The notes under the pieces were generated by a model. It was not told where the DNA came from. It saw only the letters and a list, made by a program, of their open reading frames with translations, and ran no database searches. Source: CAYMJV01 sp964390545 (lineage in GTDB: Bacteria; Desulfobacterota; BSN033; UBA1163). Taken from it: a stretch of DNA of 32,781 bases. The DNA lies in assembly GCA_964390545.1 (NCBI GenBank), contig CAYMJV010000032.1:1-32781 (forward strand). The letters run 5' to 3'. Made by a program: the position numbers and the translations under genes. Each line of letters starts with the position of its first letter. Position 1 is the first letter of the stretch. Below are positions 14,542-22,664 of this stretch, in pieces.

Positions 14542-15480
14542 ATGGATGAAAGAGAGAATGCCTTAGCGGTTTTCATCGATTTTGAAAACCTCGCCCTCGG
14601 GCTCAAGGGGAAAAAAGATAAGCGGTTCGACATTCAGAAGGTTTTGGAACGCTTGGTGGAGAAGGGAAAGCTCATCGTAAAGAAAGCCTATGCAGATTGG
14701 GCTGATTACGCGGAGTATAAGAAACCCTTCCATGAGGCAGCCATTGAATTGATCGAGATCCCAAAACGTTCCTTGAGCGGAAAGAACTCCGCAGACATTC
14801 GGCTAGCTGTGGATTCCATCGATCTCTGTTACTCCAAAGAACATATCGATACTTTCGTCATCGTTTCCGGGGACAGCGATTTTTCCCATCTCGTCTCCAA
14901 ACTGAAGGAGAATGGAAAGCGTGTGATCGGACTCGGGATGAAAGAATCGAGTTCTCATCTATTGATCAACAACTGTGATGAATTCATCTATTACGAAGAT
15001 CTTGAACGACCGGTAGGTACCCCGCCTAAGATCGAGCAGGATCTGCCCAAGCCAAAGAAGGAAGCCTTTCAACTTCTGGTGGACTCTGTAGTGGCCTTGG
15101 TTCGTGAGAACAAGGAGGTCCTCTGGTCCTCTCTGGTTAAAGAGACGATAAAGCGGAAGAAGCCCTCCTTCAATGAATCCTATCATGGATATCGGACCTT
15201 CAGCGACCTCCTTGAAGATGCAGAGAAGGAAGGGATCGTGCGGCTTAAGACCGACCCCAGAAGCGGCACCTATGTGGTCGTTGGTTTTGGAAAAGTCGAG
15301 AAAAAAGATGAGGAAGGGGTGTTAAAAGAATCGAAAGAACGGAAACCAAGGAAGACCCAGAAGCCCCGCTGGCGCCCGAGGCAGAGAAGACAAGAATCTG
15401 CTCCTCCGCCCTCCACGCCGACGACGCCTGAGGCTGTGCCTTCAGAGTCGAACGCTTTGGAGGGCGACCCTACCTCATAA
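14542..15480 (+). CDS. NYN-domain ribonuclease with OST-HTH/LOTUS domain and basic tail
   Basis: 312 residues. The NYN (PIN-like) domain fills about 5-155 and keeps its acidic metal site: D13/E15/N16 (FIDFEN), D85 (NSADIRLAVD) and D111/D113 (VSGDSDF). Residues 172-250 form an OST-HTH/LOTUS winged-helix domain (HGYRTFSDLLEDAEKEGIVRL). The tail (about 250-312) is lysine/arginine- then proline-rich and probably disordered. Eukaryotic MARF1 and Limkain-b1 join the same two domain types for RNA decay; the bacterial proteins (LabA/DUF88 group) are poorly studied. It is likely an RNA-binding endonuclease in the cytoplasm. Single gene with GGGAGG upstream of the ATG. Confidence 0.87.
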   Translation: MDERENALAVFIDFENLALGLKGKKDKRFDIQKVLERLVEKGKLIVKKAYADWADYAEYKKPFHEAAIELIEIPKRSLSGKNSADIRLAVDSIDLCYSKEHIDTFVIVSGDSDFSHLVSKLKENGKRVIGLGMKESSSHLLINNCDEFIYYEDLERPVGTPPKIEQDLPKPKKEAFQLLVDSVVALVRENKEVLWSSLVKETIKRKKPSFNESYHGYRTFSDLLEDAEKEGIVRLKTDPRSGTYVVVGFGKVEKKDEEGVLKESKERKPRKTQKPRWRPRQRRQESAPPPSTPTTPEAVPSESNALEGDPTS

Positions 15481-15522
15481 CTTGTTCTTTTGTTAGCCCG
15501 CCATTGGAGGTTTGACCGGAAC

Positions 15523-15620
15523 GTGCCCCGTCCCGCCCTAGCGGGATAGGCGGGGTCAAGGGGCACAATATAAGATGAAATTACCTTGCCGGGAAGCCCC
15601 GCCTATGGGCGGGGAGCTTC
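15523..15620. repeat. Pair of GC-rich hairpins between convergent genes
   Basis: GTGCCCC (15523-15529) pairs with GGGGCAC (15560-15566) around an inner CCCGC/GCGGG hairpin. A second hairpin, GAAGCCCCGCC with GGCGGG and GCTTC (15593-15620), follows. They lie between the NYN gene and the convergent MBL gene. Without U-runs they look more like dispersed palindromes than simple terminators, although they may still limit read-through. Confidence 0.6.
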
Positions 15621-15638
15621 AAATGCTTCTCCATTCCT

Positions 15639-16418
15639 CTAAACCAACCGAGTAATCCCCTCCGCGACCTTCGGATAGTGAGTGGCCATCTTGAGATCAT
15701 GCCCGGGAAAGAGAAGATTGATAGAGGAAACTTTTGATTTTAACTTATCATAGGTCTTCATCCAGGCAACCATATCCGTAATGAAAGTGCTCGGGATCTC
15801 TTCTTCATAATTTCTGAAAATATGAGCACAGTCCGATCCGACGATGGCTGTGCCTTTTGCCGTATTTACAGCCACTACTTGGAGTCCTGGAGTGTGGCCT
15901 GGGGCCAGGAGAAGTTCGATTCCTGGTAGGATCGCCTGGTCGCCTTTTATGATAACGAGTCTTCCTGTTCCCTCGAGATTAGCGAGATTCGCATTTCGAT
16001 CAGGGGCAGAAAGCCTAAGGAAGGGAGGTTTCTTTGCCACAGGATCTTTTATCCAAAAATTGAATTCTTTTTCCTGGACATAGAAGGTCGCTTTGGGAAA
16101 GAGTTCAATTCCATTGGTATGATCAAAATGAATATGGGTAATCACCACCTTCTTAACCTGGGAGGCTTCAATCCCGATCCCCTTCAGGACATGAACTGGA
16201 TTCATATAACCCTGAAGTCCCATTTCCTGGGCGAGAGAGGGGGACACCCCACAATCGACGATCAATATTTCATCTTTTCCTTTCACGACCCAGATGTAGT
16301 AATTAATCTCGATCTCCTTCTCCCAGTCCGTATTCCACAGAACTTTTGCTAGAGGGCGGATAAAAGGACCTGCATATTTGACTGCATAGATTTCATAAAC
16401 CGGTGTCGATGGTAGCAT
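15639..16418 (-). CDS. MBL-fold metallo-hydrolase
   Basis: 259 residues. The metal-binding HIHFDH motif is near residue 115 (VVITHIHFDHTNG), followed by a conserved histidine in APGHTPG, an aspartate in GSDCAH and a late histidine in FPGHDL. The overall pattern is that of the N-acyl homoserine lactonase-like MBL subgroup, but that subgroup includes many unrelated hydrolases, so no lactonase function is claimed. AAGGGG lies about 8 nt before the ATG. It is the last gene downstream of the pxp genes and separated from pxpC by a small palindromic element, so it may or may not belong to that transcript. Confidence 0.85.
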   Translation of the reverse strand: MLPSTPVYEIYAVKYAGPFIRPLAKVLWNTDWEKEIEINYYIWVVKGKDEILIVDCGVSPSLAQEMGLQGYMNPVHVLKGIGIEASQVKKVVITHIHFDHTNGIELFPKATFYVQEKEFNFWIKDPVAKKPPFLRLSAPDRNANLANLEGTGRLVIIKGDQAILPGIELLLAPGHTPGLQVVAVNTAKGTAIVGSDCAHIFRNYEEEIPSTFITDMVAWMKTYDKLKSKVSSINLLFPGHDLKMATHYPKVAEGITRLV

Positions 16419-16435
16419 CGTGTTTCCCCTTCCAT

Positions 16436-16515
16436 ATCTTAATCCCTCTCACCCTCCCCTTATAAAAGGGAGGAGACAATAATTCTCCCTTTTGTAAATG
16501 GGGATTATTTATTTT
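16436..16515. repeat. Palindromic repeat between pxpC and the MBL gene
   Basis: TAATCCC near the left end and GGGATTA near the right end form an outer inverted repeat. Inside, CTCCCCTTATAAAAGGGAG folds on itself and a second CTCCCTTTTGTAAATGGGG unit follows. The CCCTC/GAGGG theme is shared with the element at 9369-9416. Confidence 0.5.
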
Positions 16516-16526
16516 CCCGTGCTCAC

Positions 16527-17492
16527 TCAACGCTGCTCGAAGAAATCTTTGAACTTTAGGAGCCGTTCTTCCTGCTCCCGGAGCAGCCCGTGAGCTTCTT
16601 CAACGGAGACGGGAGCAAACCTCACTCGATCTCCGGGCTTGAGTTGAGCGACCTTGCTTAGATCCGTGGAAATCACCGCGGCGATCTTCGTATAACCTCC
16701 GGTGACCAATTCCGTTAGAATGATGATGGGTTTTCCATCGCCAGGGACTTGAATGGCACCGGCAATCAGACCCTCTGAGATGATGGATTCGTCCACATCA
16801 GATCGCCTCTCAATTTGGGGCCCATCGAGGCGAACTCCCATCCGGTCGCATCGGGGAGTAACCTGATAGAAGGATGAAGAGAGGGTTTGCAAGCCCTTCT
16901 CTGTGAAGTGGTAATCCTGGGGACCAGAAATCACTCTCAGAAGCGCTTCCTTGCCGAATTGGGGAATCCAATCACCCGGAAATCGAAAGCCCAATTGACT
17001 TAAAGAGGATCGGATATCCGGGGTAAAGAGGATGTCCCCCTTTTTGAGAGCCCTTCCATCCAAACCTCCGAACTTCCCTGAAAGATAAGTGGATCGGCTT
17101 CCCATAACTTCTGGGAAGATCAATCCTCCGCTCGCGGCCAGATAGGCACGGCAACCGGTTCGGACTTTTTTGAAGTTGATGATATCCCCTTCTACAAGCA
17201 GATGGGTTCTCCACATCTCCAGGGGTTCTCCATTCAATATAGGAGAGAGATCACCGCCGGTAACCGCCATTACAACCTCTCTCAGGGCCTTTAGCTTGAG
17301 CCCCATGACCGTGGTTTCGATAGACGCCTCTCCCTCAGGATTTCCTACCAGCAGGTTTCCAACTCTGCAGGAAAAAGGATCTAAGGCTCCAGAAGGGGGG
17401 ACTCCAAACTGACTGAATCCATACCGACCGAGATCCTGAATCGTTGTCAGGATTCCGGGTTCTAGGACCTCAAAAGTTGCTACTCTTTCCAA
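16527..17492 (-). CDS. pxpC: 5-oxoprolinase subunit PxpC (biotin-dependent carboxyltransferase family)
   Basis: About 320 residues, typical for PxpC/KipA. Family motifs are GILTTIQDLGRYGFSQFGVPPSGALDP near the start, RVISGPQDYHF, TPRCDRMGVRLDG and the late GGYTKIAAVISTDLSKVAQLKPGD. With PxpA and PxpB it makes the ATP-dependent 5-oxoprolinase that opens pyroglutamate to glutamate. Two TTG starts are possible (17513 and 17492). The inner one is preferred because GGGGAG lies 7 nt upstream of it, while 17513 has no SD. It follows pxpB closely and is probably co-transcribed. Confidence 0.88.
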   Translation of the reverse strand: MERVATFEVLEPGILTTIQDLGRYGFSQFGVPPSGALDPFSCRVGNLLVGNPEGEASIETTVMGLKLKALREVVMAVTGGDLSPILNGEPLEMWRTHLLVEGDIINFKKVRTGCRAYLAASGGLIFPEVMGSRSTYLSGKFGGLDGRALKKGDILFTPDIRSSLSQLGFRFPGDWIPQFGKEALLRVISGPQDYHFTEKGLQTLSSSFYQVTPRCDRMGVRLDGPQIERRSDVDESIISEGLIAGAIQVPGDGKPIIILTELVTGGYTKIAAVISTDLSKVAQLKPGDRVRFAPVSVEEAHGLLREQEERLLKFKDFFEQR

Positions 17493-17549
17493 CCTTAAAC
17501 TCCCCTCTGGCAACCGCAGAGAGTTGCCCCTACTTTTTCATTGATTCGG

Positions 17550-18269
17550 TTACACGCTATGCCCTATGGGCCATGGGCTTTGCGAATTCCATTCGTGGAA
17601 TTCTTTCTCGCTGATCGGATAGAATTGAACCAGGTCTCCCATCCGAAGGAGAGCCGGGGGTTCCTTTTCAGGATTGAAAAGTTTAACAGGAGTTCGTCCA
17701 AGGATCTGCCAGCCTCCGGGACTCTCGACCGGATAGATGCCTGTCTGTTTCTGAGCAATGGCGACAGAGCCTGCAGGAACTGAGAGCCGTGGTGTTTTGA
17801 GACGGGGTGTGACGAGGGCATCCGGAAGCTCTCCCATATAAGGGAACCCGGGCATAAAGCCAATCATGTAGATGAAGTAGGGTTTGCTGCAATGGAGCCG
17901 GATGACTTCTTCAGGAGTAAGGTGAAGATATTCGGCAACCTTTCTTAAATCCGGGCCAAAGGTCTCACCATAGAGGACAGGAATTTTTGTCAATGTTGGA
18001 TCCGGAAAAGAGATCTCTTTCAAACCCTCCTCAAGCTGTTTCAGCCTTCTCTTCAGGTCTTCAAGGGGAATGATCAATGGATTGTACAAGACAAGCAGAG
18101 AGCGGTAGGTCGGAACAGTTTCAATGATCCCATTCATGGCTTCGGCCTGGAGGGCCAGAGCCATCTTCCTCACCTTCTCATTGACCTCAGCACTGATCTC
18201 ATCGCCGAATTCGAGGAGGAGACCACGGTCACCCATCAGGAAGAAACGTGTTTCAGAATAAAGTTCCAT
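17550..18269 (-). CDS. pxpB: 5-oxoprolinase subunit PxpB (KipI-like)
   Basis: 239 residues with an N-terminal GDRGLLLEFGDEIS and a C-terminal cyclophilin-like domain: ELYSETRF start, YFIYMIGFMPGFPYMGELP, PRLKTPRLSVPAGSVAIAQ and TGIYPVESPGGWQILGRTPV are hallmarks of PxpB/KipI. In B. subtilis the homologue KipI was first described as an inhibitor of kinase KinA, but the complete pxpA-B-C set here argues for the enzymatic role. It lies 205 nt downstream of pxpA with a repeat in between. Confidence 0.92.
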   Translation of the reverse strand: MELYSETRFFLMGDRGLLLEFGDEISAEVNEKVRKMALALQAEAMNGIIETVPTYRSLLVLYNPLIIPLEDLKRRLKQLEEGLKEISFPDPTLTKIPVLYGETFGPDLRKVAEYLHLTPEEVIRLHCSKPYFIYMIGFMPGFPYMGELPDALVTPRLKTPRLSVPAGSVAIAQKQTGIYPVESPGGWQILGRTPVKLFNPEKEPPALLRMGDLVQFYPISEKEFHEWNSQSPWPIGHSV

Positions 18270-18305
18270 GCTAGTGGACGAAAAAAGTAATGGATTATTA
18301 TTTGG

Positions 18306-18412
18306 GTCATTCCTGCGGAAGCAGGAATCTATTTATGTGCTTATATACTGGATTCCCGCCGGAGTTTACCCCGTACTTGATACGGGGCGGGAATGACAAT
18401 CGAGAATGACTA
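18306..18412. repeat. Dispersed palindromic repeat with a nested palindrome
   Basis: GTCATTCCTGCGGAAGCAGGAATC is one hairpin. GATTCCCGCC (18351-18360) pairs with GGCGGGAATGAC (18387-18397), and the sequence between carries CCCCGTA-CTTGA-TACGGGG (18369-18387). TCATTCC..GGAATGA repeats of this kind are common dispersed elements. The inner CCCCGTA hairpin looks like a second element inserted in the first. It lies between pxpA and pxpB. Confidence 0.7.
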
Positions 18413-18474
18413 TCGACACGTAGATGGATAGCCCAAGACACAAACCGGAAAAGTTCTCCAGGGTTAGAAACTCA

Positions 18475-19260
18475 TCAAATGAAATTCTTCAAGGCGGTGA
18501 CTTCCACCCCCGAGGCTTTTAGATCCTCGCGGATTTTCTTCACCATCTGGACCGCCGCAGGATTATCCCCATGCACACAGAGGGTTTCCGCTTTGAGCCC
18601 AATCTCTGTCCCATCGATGGCGATCACTCTTCCTTCCAGAGCCATCTTGAGAGCCCTTTTAGCAACCACTTCATGGTCATGGATGACCGCACCTTTCTCT
18701 CTTCGAGAGACCAAAGAGCCATCGCGATTGTAGGCCCGGTCAGGAAAGGCTTCGAACGCAATCCGAAGGTCATAACGTTTTCCGATCTCGAGGAGGGGCT
18801 CTTTCTTCGAAGAAGCTAAGACGACCAAGATGATTTCTCGATCTATTCTGGCGACCACCTCTGCAATGGCGTCCCATATCTTGGGATTGCCAACAGCCAT
18901 ATTATAGAGAGCGCCATGGGGTTTTAAATGTTGGAGCCTCAGCCCCTGAGAAGCGGCAAAGGCCTGTAAAGCTCCCATTTGATAGACAACGTCATCCTTT
19001 ATTTCCTCGAGAGAGGCATCCACATTTCTTCGTCCAAATCCGATGAGATCAGGGAATCCAGGATGGGCTCCAACTTCCACCCCATGCTGCTTGGCTAAAG
19101 AGATCGTCTTTTTCATCACCCCGGGATCTCCACCATGGAATCCGCAGGCAATGTTGGCAGAAGTGATATGGGGGATCACTTCTTCATCAAGTCCCAGTTT
19201 GTAGATGCCAAAGCTCTCCCCCACATCAGAGTTCATATCGATCTGGATCTTTCGAGTCAT
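18475..19260 (-). CDS. pxpA: 5-oxoprolinase subunit PxpA (LamB/YcsF family)
   Basis: 261 residues from MTRKIQIDMNSDVGESFGIY. Family motifs are SANIACGFHGGDPGVM, GVEVGAHPGFPDLIGFGRR, QHLKPHGALYNM and CVHGDNPAA. The ATG at 19260 overlaps the ferredoxin stop by 4 nt (ATGA). An upstream start at 19332 would add residues read from the ferredoxin gene in another frame and is rejected. PxpA carries the ring-opening active site of 5-oxoprolinase. The coupling to the ferredoxin gene places the pxp genes in the same transcript as the 2-oxoacid:ferredoxin oxidoreductase. Confidence 0.94.
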   Translation of the reverse strand: MTRKIQIDMNSDVGESFGIYKLGLDEEVIPHITSANIACGFHGGDPGVMKKTISLAKQHGVEVGAHPGFPDLIGFGRRNVDASLEEIKDDVVYQMGALQAFAASQGLRLQHLKPHGALYNMAVGNPKIWDAIAEVVARIDREIILVVLASSKKEPLLEIGKRYDLRIAFEAFPDRAYNRDGSLVSRREKGAVIHDHEVVAKRALKMALEGRVIAIDGTEIGLKAETLCVHGDNPAAVQMVKKIREDLKASGVEVTALKNFI

Positions 19261-19577
19261 ATCCCTTCCTCCAATACCATCTGGATAGCCCCCTTGGGAC
19301 AGACAGCGGCACAGATGCCACACCCTTTGCAATAATCTAAATCGATCCTCACCTCTCCTGTCTTCTCATCCCGGGTAATGCAGAGATCCGGGCAGAAAAG
19401 GTTGCAAATCTCACACGATTCGCACTCCCTCAAGCTCAAACAACGCTGAGCTTCTTGAATGGCCCTTTGTTTCAGAGGGCTCGATTTTACCGTAGCAAAT
19501 CCCCTCTTCCGTTCTTTGAGGGAAAGGGTCCTTCGTTTGGGCTTCCGAGCGATTTCTTTCTTGCATTCTTTAGCCAT
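19257..19577 (-). CDS. Ferredoxin subunit with two 4Fe-4S clusters
   Basis: 106 residues from MAKECKKE. Cluster I cysteines are C52, C55, C58 and C62; cluster II are C83, C86, C89 and C93 (YCKGCGICAAVCPKGA). The N-terminal third is basic and lacks cysteines apart from C5. It resembles the delta/ferredoxin subunits of 2-oxoacid:ferredoxin oxidoreductases and probably carries electrons between the TPP enzyme and the FAD subunit encoded upstream. An in-frame start at 19628 would add residues translated from repeat DNA and is rejected. Confidence 0.87.
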   Translation of the reverse strand: MAKECKKEIARKPKRRTLSLKERKRGFATVKSSPLKQRAIQEAQRCLSLRECESCEICNLFCPDLCITRDEKTGEVRIDLDYCKGCGICAAVCPKGAIQMVLEEGI

Positions 19578-19607
19578 AAATAGAGACCCGATTTCAAAAC
19601 TTCGAGA

Positions 19608-19715
19608 ATTCCAAATGTCCAAGTTCAAATGTCAAATCAAATCCAAATGACAAATATCAAAACTTTCTTGACTTAGCAATCGGACATTCATTTGACATTT
19701 GTCATTTGAAATTTC
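19608..19715. repeat. AT-rich CAAATG/TTTGAC inverted-repeat element
   Basis: The left part is a run of CAAATGTC, TTCAAATGTC, AAATCAAATCC and AAATGACAAAT units; the right part is TTTGACATTTGTCATTTGAAATTTCG. The two halves are largely complementary. The same unit types occur at 3021-3185. The element fills the gap between the FAD oxidoreductase and ferredoxin genes. Confidence 0.65.
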
Positions 19716-19753
19716 GATTTATAGTTCTTCTCTCCGCTGTGCACTGCCATTTC

Positions 19754-21133
19754 TTACGAGAGATATTCGTGGATCGATTGGGCCCCTTTCTTTCCGTCGG
19801 CGATGGCATCGATGGCCCATCCCGGCCCTCTCACCAAATCGCCACCTGCGAATACTCCTTTGAGGCTAGTCTCCCCTGTCCCTGGATTAATTCGAATCGT
19901 CCCGTCTTGATTCGTGTCCAACCCTCTTAAGGCCTTTCGATCAACCCTTTGGCCGATGGCTGCGATGATGGTATCGGCTTGGACTTTGAAGTTGGACCCT
20001 TCTATCGGGACCGGTTTCCTTCTCCCCGACCTGTCGGGTTCTCCGAGTTTCATCCGGGCACACTCCATCTCAGCGACCTTCCCTCCTTTTCCAATAATCT
20101 TAAGAGGAGAGGCGAGAAAATGGATCTTCACTCCTTCCTGGATGGCTTCTTCTACTTCTTCAGGGATGGCTGGCATCTCGTTTCTTGATCTTCGATAATA
20201 GATCTCGACCTTCTTCGCACCCAGACGGAGAGCTGAGCGAGCTACGTCCACAGCCACATTCCCACCGCCAATGACAGCAACCTTCTTCCCCATCTCTATC
20301 TTCTTTCCCAGATTGATATCCCTCAGAAACTCCACTCCAGGAAACACTCCCCGAAAACTTTCACCGGGTATTCTTAGGTTGATACTGCGATGGGCTCCTG
20401 TGGAAAGAAAGACTGCATGGAACCCGAGTTTTCGAAATGACGTTCCGTTGTCCCCTAGGGAGAAGAAATGGTTTGTCTTCATTTCAACGCCCAACTTTCT
20501 GATTCCTTCGATCTCCATGTTGAGAATATCTCTGGGCAATCGATAGGCGGGTATCCCGACGGAGAGCATCCCTCCAAGAACTGGAAGGGCTTCGTAGATC
20601 GTCACCTCATATCCGAGGAGGCTCAAATCATTGGCGGCTGCAAGGCCTGCCGGCCCGGAGCCAATTACCAAAACTTTTTGACGCTTCTTTTTTTCTCTCC
20701 TCTTTCTTTGGATGCTCCCCCGCTCGTACTGAGCCACAAATCGTTTCAGAAGCCGCATGGGAACGGGATCATCCACGCCCTCTCTCAAGCAGGCCTCCTC
20801 ACAGGGGTGATGACAGATGAAACCGCACACAGCGGGGAGAGGATTGACCTCACGGATCAACTCTAAGGCCTCTCTGAATTTCTCCTTAGCGATAAGAACC
20901 ACATAACCTCTTGCATCCTGCCGAATAGGACAGGCCTTCTGGCAGGGAGGAAGGGAAAGACTTTCTTCAGGGTCCCTCTTTCCGGCTCTTCCGCGGTAGA
21001 GGGTGCCTCGAAGGCTCTTCTCCTCTTTTCGATATTCTGGAATGAGCTCAGCAGGGCAACCCCGAATGCAGACGTCACAGCTATGACACTTTTCGGACTG
21101 GATGACGGGTCGGTGGGTTCTTCCCTCAACCAT
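19754..21133 (-). CDS. GltD-like FAD/NAD(P) oxidoreductase with N-terminal Fe-S domain
   Basis: 459 residues. C16, C19, C22 and C26 form a ferredoxin-type cluster; a second cysteine-rich region (PCQKACPIRQDARGY ... CGFICHHPCEEAC) matches the GltD/NfnB N-terminus. Two dinucleotide folds follow: FAD VIGSGPAGLAAA near 153 and NAD(P)H VIGGGNVAVDVARSALRLGA near 275. The end, GVFAGGDLVRGPGWAIDAIADGK, is the usual FAD-contact motif. It overlaps korC by 8 nt. It probably moves electrons between NAD(P)H and ferredoxin for the 2-oxoacid oxidoreductase; a free-standing glutamate synthase role is unlikely without a large subunit. Confidence 0.87.
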   Translation of the reverse strand: MVEGRTHRPVIQSEKCHSCDVCIRGCPAELIPEYRKEEKSLRGTLYRGRAGKRDPEESLSLPPCQKACPIRQDARGYVVLIAKEKFREALELIREVNPLPAVCGFICHHPCEEACLREGVDDPVPMRLLKRFVAQYERGSIQRKRREKKKRQKVLVIGSGPAGLAAANDLSLLGYEVTIYEALPVLGGMLSVGIPAYRLPRDILNMEIEGIRKLGVEMKTNHFFSLGDNGTSFRKLGFHAVFLSTGAHRSINLRIPGESFRGVFPGVEFLRDINLGKKIEMGKKVAVIGGGNVAVDVARSALRLGAKKVEIYYRRSRNEMPAIPEEVEEAIQEGVKIHFLASPLKIIGKGGKVAEMECARMKLGEPDRSGRRKPVPIEGSNFKVQADTIIAAIGQRVDRKALRGLDTNQDGTIRINPGTGETSLKGVFAGGDLVRGPGWAIDAIADGKKGAQSIHEYLS

Positions 21134-21674
21134 GGATCTGCCTCCCCAAGCCCATTCCTATCCGAAGGGCTTTGAGGTTGAGAGACTGGAATCGTTCACT
21201 CACATGAAGAGCAATCGCCCGTCGAATCGCTTTAGGGGAAACAATCTTTGTGATCTCGACAAGAGCTCCCAGAAGGATGAGGTTGGCCACCTGCTTATTC
21301 TTCAGTTTCTTCAGGGCAAACTCCGTGCAAGGCACGCCCACCTGTTTGACCTCTACCCCCTCTTTCGGAGTGATCAGACTGCGGTCATAGAGAATGAGTC
21401 CGGACTTTCCCTTCACATCTTTCCAGTTGAGATCGTAGGCACCCTGTGACATAGCAATGAGGATATCCACTAGGGTCAGATGAGGAAAATCGATCAGACC
21501 CTCTGAAAAGACGATTTCTGATTTACATCCTGAGCCCCTGGCTTGGGCCCCGTAGGAATTTGATCCAGCGGTCTGTTTTCCATCGATGACCCCTGCTTCT
21601 CCGAGAAGAACGCCCGCAAGAACTACGCCCTGGCCTCCGAATCCGCTGATGCGCACCTGGGTGATTTCTGACAT
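21126..21674 (-). CDS. korC: 2-oxoacid:ferredoxin oxidoreductase, gamma subunit
   Basis: 182 residues from MSEITQVRISGFGGQGVVLAGVLLGEAG, the standard gamma-subunit N-terminus (FGGQG). SNSYGAQARGSGCKSEIVFS is the second family motif. The start at 21674 lies just past the korB stop and has GGAG about 10 nt upstream; the longer frame to 21752 reads back into korB and is rejected. The gamma domain helps bind CoA and completes the alpha-beta-gamma enzyme. Confidence 0.9.
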   Translation of the reverse strand: MSEITQVRISGFGGQGVVLAGVLLGEAGVIDGKQTAGSNSYGAQARGSGCKSEIVFSEGLIDFPHLTLVDILIAMSQGAYDLNWKDVKGKSGLILYDRSLITPKEGVEVKQVGVPCTEFALKKLKNKQVANLILLGALVEITKIVSPKAIRRAIALHVSERFQSLNLKALRIGMGLGRQIHG

Positions 21675-21676
21675 GA

Positions 21677-22429
21677 TCAAAATTCTCCAGTGATGATCCT
21701 CTCTGCCATTTCTTCCTGGGTCAGCCCTTTTGCCTCTTCTTCCAGAATGCACCGCCGGATCAGATCCTTCATCATCTCATCGGGCCGATCCGGTCGATTC
21801 CTTCTTCCGAATTGGGTGGGACAGGGAGAGAGGACTTCGATGAATGAGAATCCTGAATGAAGAAGTGATTTCTTGATGGCCCTGACAAGAGCCACGGGTT
21901 GGGTGACCGAAAATCGAGCCACATAGGTGGCTCCTGCGGCCTTGACGAGGTTGCACAGATCGAAGGGCTGGTAGGGATTCCCTTCCTCGGTGGTAGAGGT
22001 TCGGGCTCCCTTAGGTGTTGTCGATGCCGCCTGCCCTCCGGTCATCCCGTAGATCATATTGTTCGCGCAGATCACTTTGAGATCAATATTTCTCCTCGCT
22101 GCATGGATGAGATGGTTTCCGCCAATGGAGGAGAGATCGCCATCCCCGCTGATCACCATGACACAAAGATCCGGGTTGTAGAGTTTAGCTCCAGTCGCAA
22201 AGGCCAAAGCCCTTCCATGGAGGGTATGGAGCGTGTCACCATTGAAGTTGGGGCTTGGAATCCAAGCTGCACAACCGATGCCCGAGACGAAAAGCATCTT
22301 CTTCATATCCATTTTTGATTCATCAATGGCCCTCAAAATGAGACCCATCAATATGCCGTGGCCACAACCTGGGCAGAAGGGCGTCGATTTCACGCCAGGT
22401 CGAATATACTTCTCCAAGGCTCGCACCAT
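21677..22429 (-). CDS. korB: 2-oxoacid:ferredoxin oxidoreductase, beta subunit (TPP-binding)
   Basis: 250 residues. STPFCPGCGHGILMG near the N-terminus holds a cluster-ligand cysteine pair, and ISGDGDLSSIGGNHLIHAARRN plus CANNMIYGMTGGQ form the thiamine-diphosphate and Mg site (GDGD...N). The start at 22429 (MVRALEKYIRPG) has AGGGA 8 nt upstream; the frame extends to 22528 only through repeat DNA. It works with the alpha subunit to convert a 2-oxoacid plus CoA to acyl-CoA and reduced ferredoxin, or the reverse. 2-oxoglutarate is the likeliest substrate by family resemblance and the pxp neighbours. Confidence 0.92.
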   Translation of the reverse strand: MVRALEKYIRPGVKSTPFCPGCGHGILMGLILRAIDESKMDMKKMLFVSGIGCAAWIPSPNFNGDTLHTLHGRALAFATGAKLYNPDLCVMVISGDGDLSSIGGNHLIHAARRNIDLKVICANNMIYGMTGGQAASTTPKGARTSTTEEGNPYQPFDLCNLVKAAGATYVARFSVTQPVALVRAIKKSLLHSGFSFIEVLSPCPTQFGRRNRPDRPDEMMKDLIRRCILEEEAKGLTQEEMAERIITGEF

Positions 22430-22477
22430 CTGTAGATTCCCTCCTGAGTACCTCTTGCCGTCGTCCCTTTTAGGAAT

Positions 22478-22620
22478 CAAAAATTCCAAATCCCAAATTC
22501 CAAATCCCAAATAAATCCGAAGCACCAATGTTCAAATGATCAAAACAATTTTGTTTGTGATTTCGAATTTGGTTCATTGGAATTTATTTGTGACTTGGTG
22601 CTTGGCATTTGGTGCTTATC
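22478..22620. repeat. AT-rich inverted-repeat element between korA and korB
   Basis: The left part contains AAATTCCAAATCCCAAAT repeats, then GAAGCACCAATGTTCAAATGATCAAAACAA; the right part runs TTTGTGATTTCGAATTTGG, CATTGGAATTTATTTGTG and ACTTGGTGCTTGGCATTTGGTGCTT, largely complementary to the left. It creates a false upstream extension of korB. It is related in style to the elements at 3021 and 19608, and would fold strongly in the korA-korB mRNA. Confidence 0.65.
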
Positions 22621-22664
22621 TCAGATTCAAGAAACCTCTAAGGCTTATGTCGTAATGACGATCA

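Noticed and set aside
15639..16418. AHL lactonase (quorum quenching) as the function of the MBL-fold gene
   Set aside because: The HxHxDH motif and length fit, but the subgroup is broad and nothing nearby concerns homoserine lactones.
17550..18269. KipI-type sporulation kinase inhibitor as the function of the PxpB gene
   Set aside because: The full pxpA-pxpB-pxpC set is present, which fits 5-oxoprolinase; nothing points to sporulation control.
22604..22619. TTGGCATTTGGTGCTT as a third sigma-54 promoter
   Set aside because: GG and GC are separated by 8 nt instead of 10, and the sequence is part of an inverted-repeat element.
19608..22620. CRISPR-like arrays in the repeated CAAATG regions
   Set aside because: Units are short, degenerate, inverted and have no equal-length spacers; no cas genes are present.
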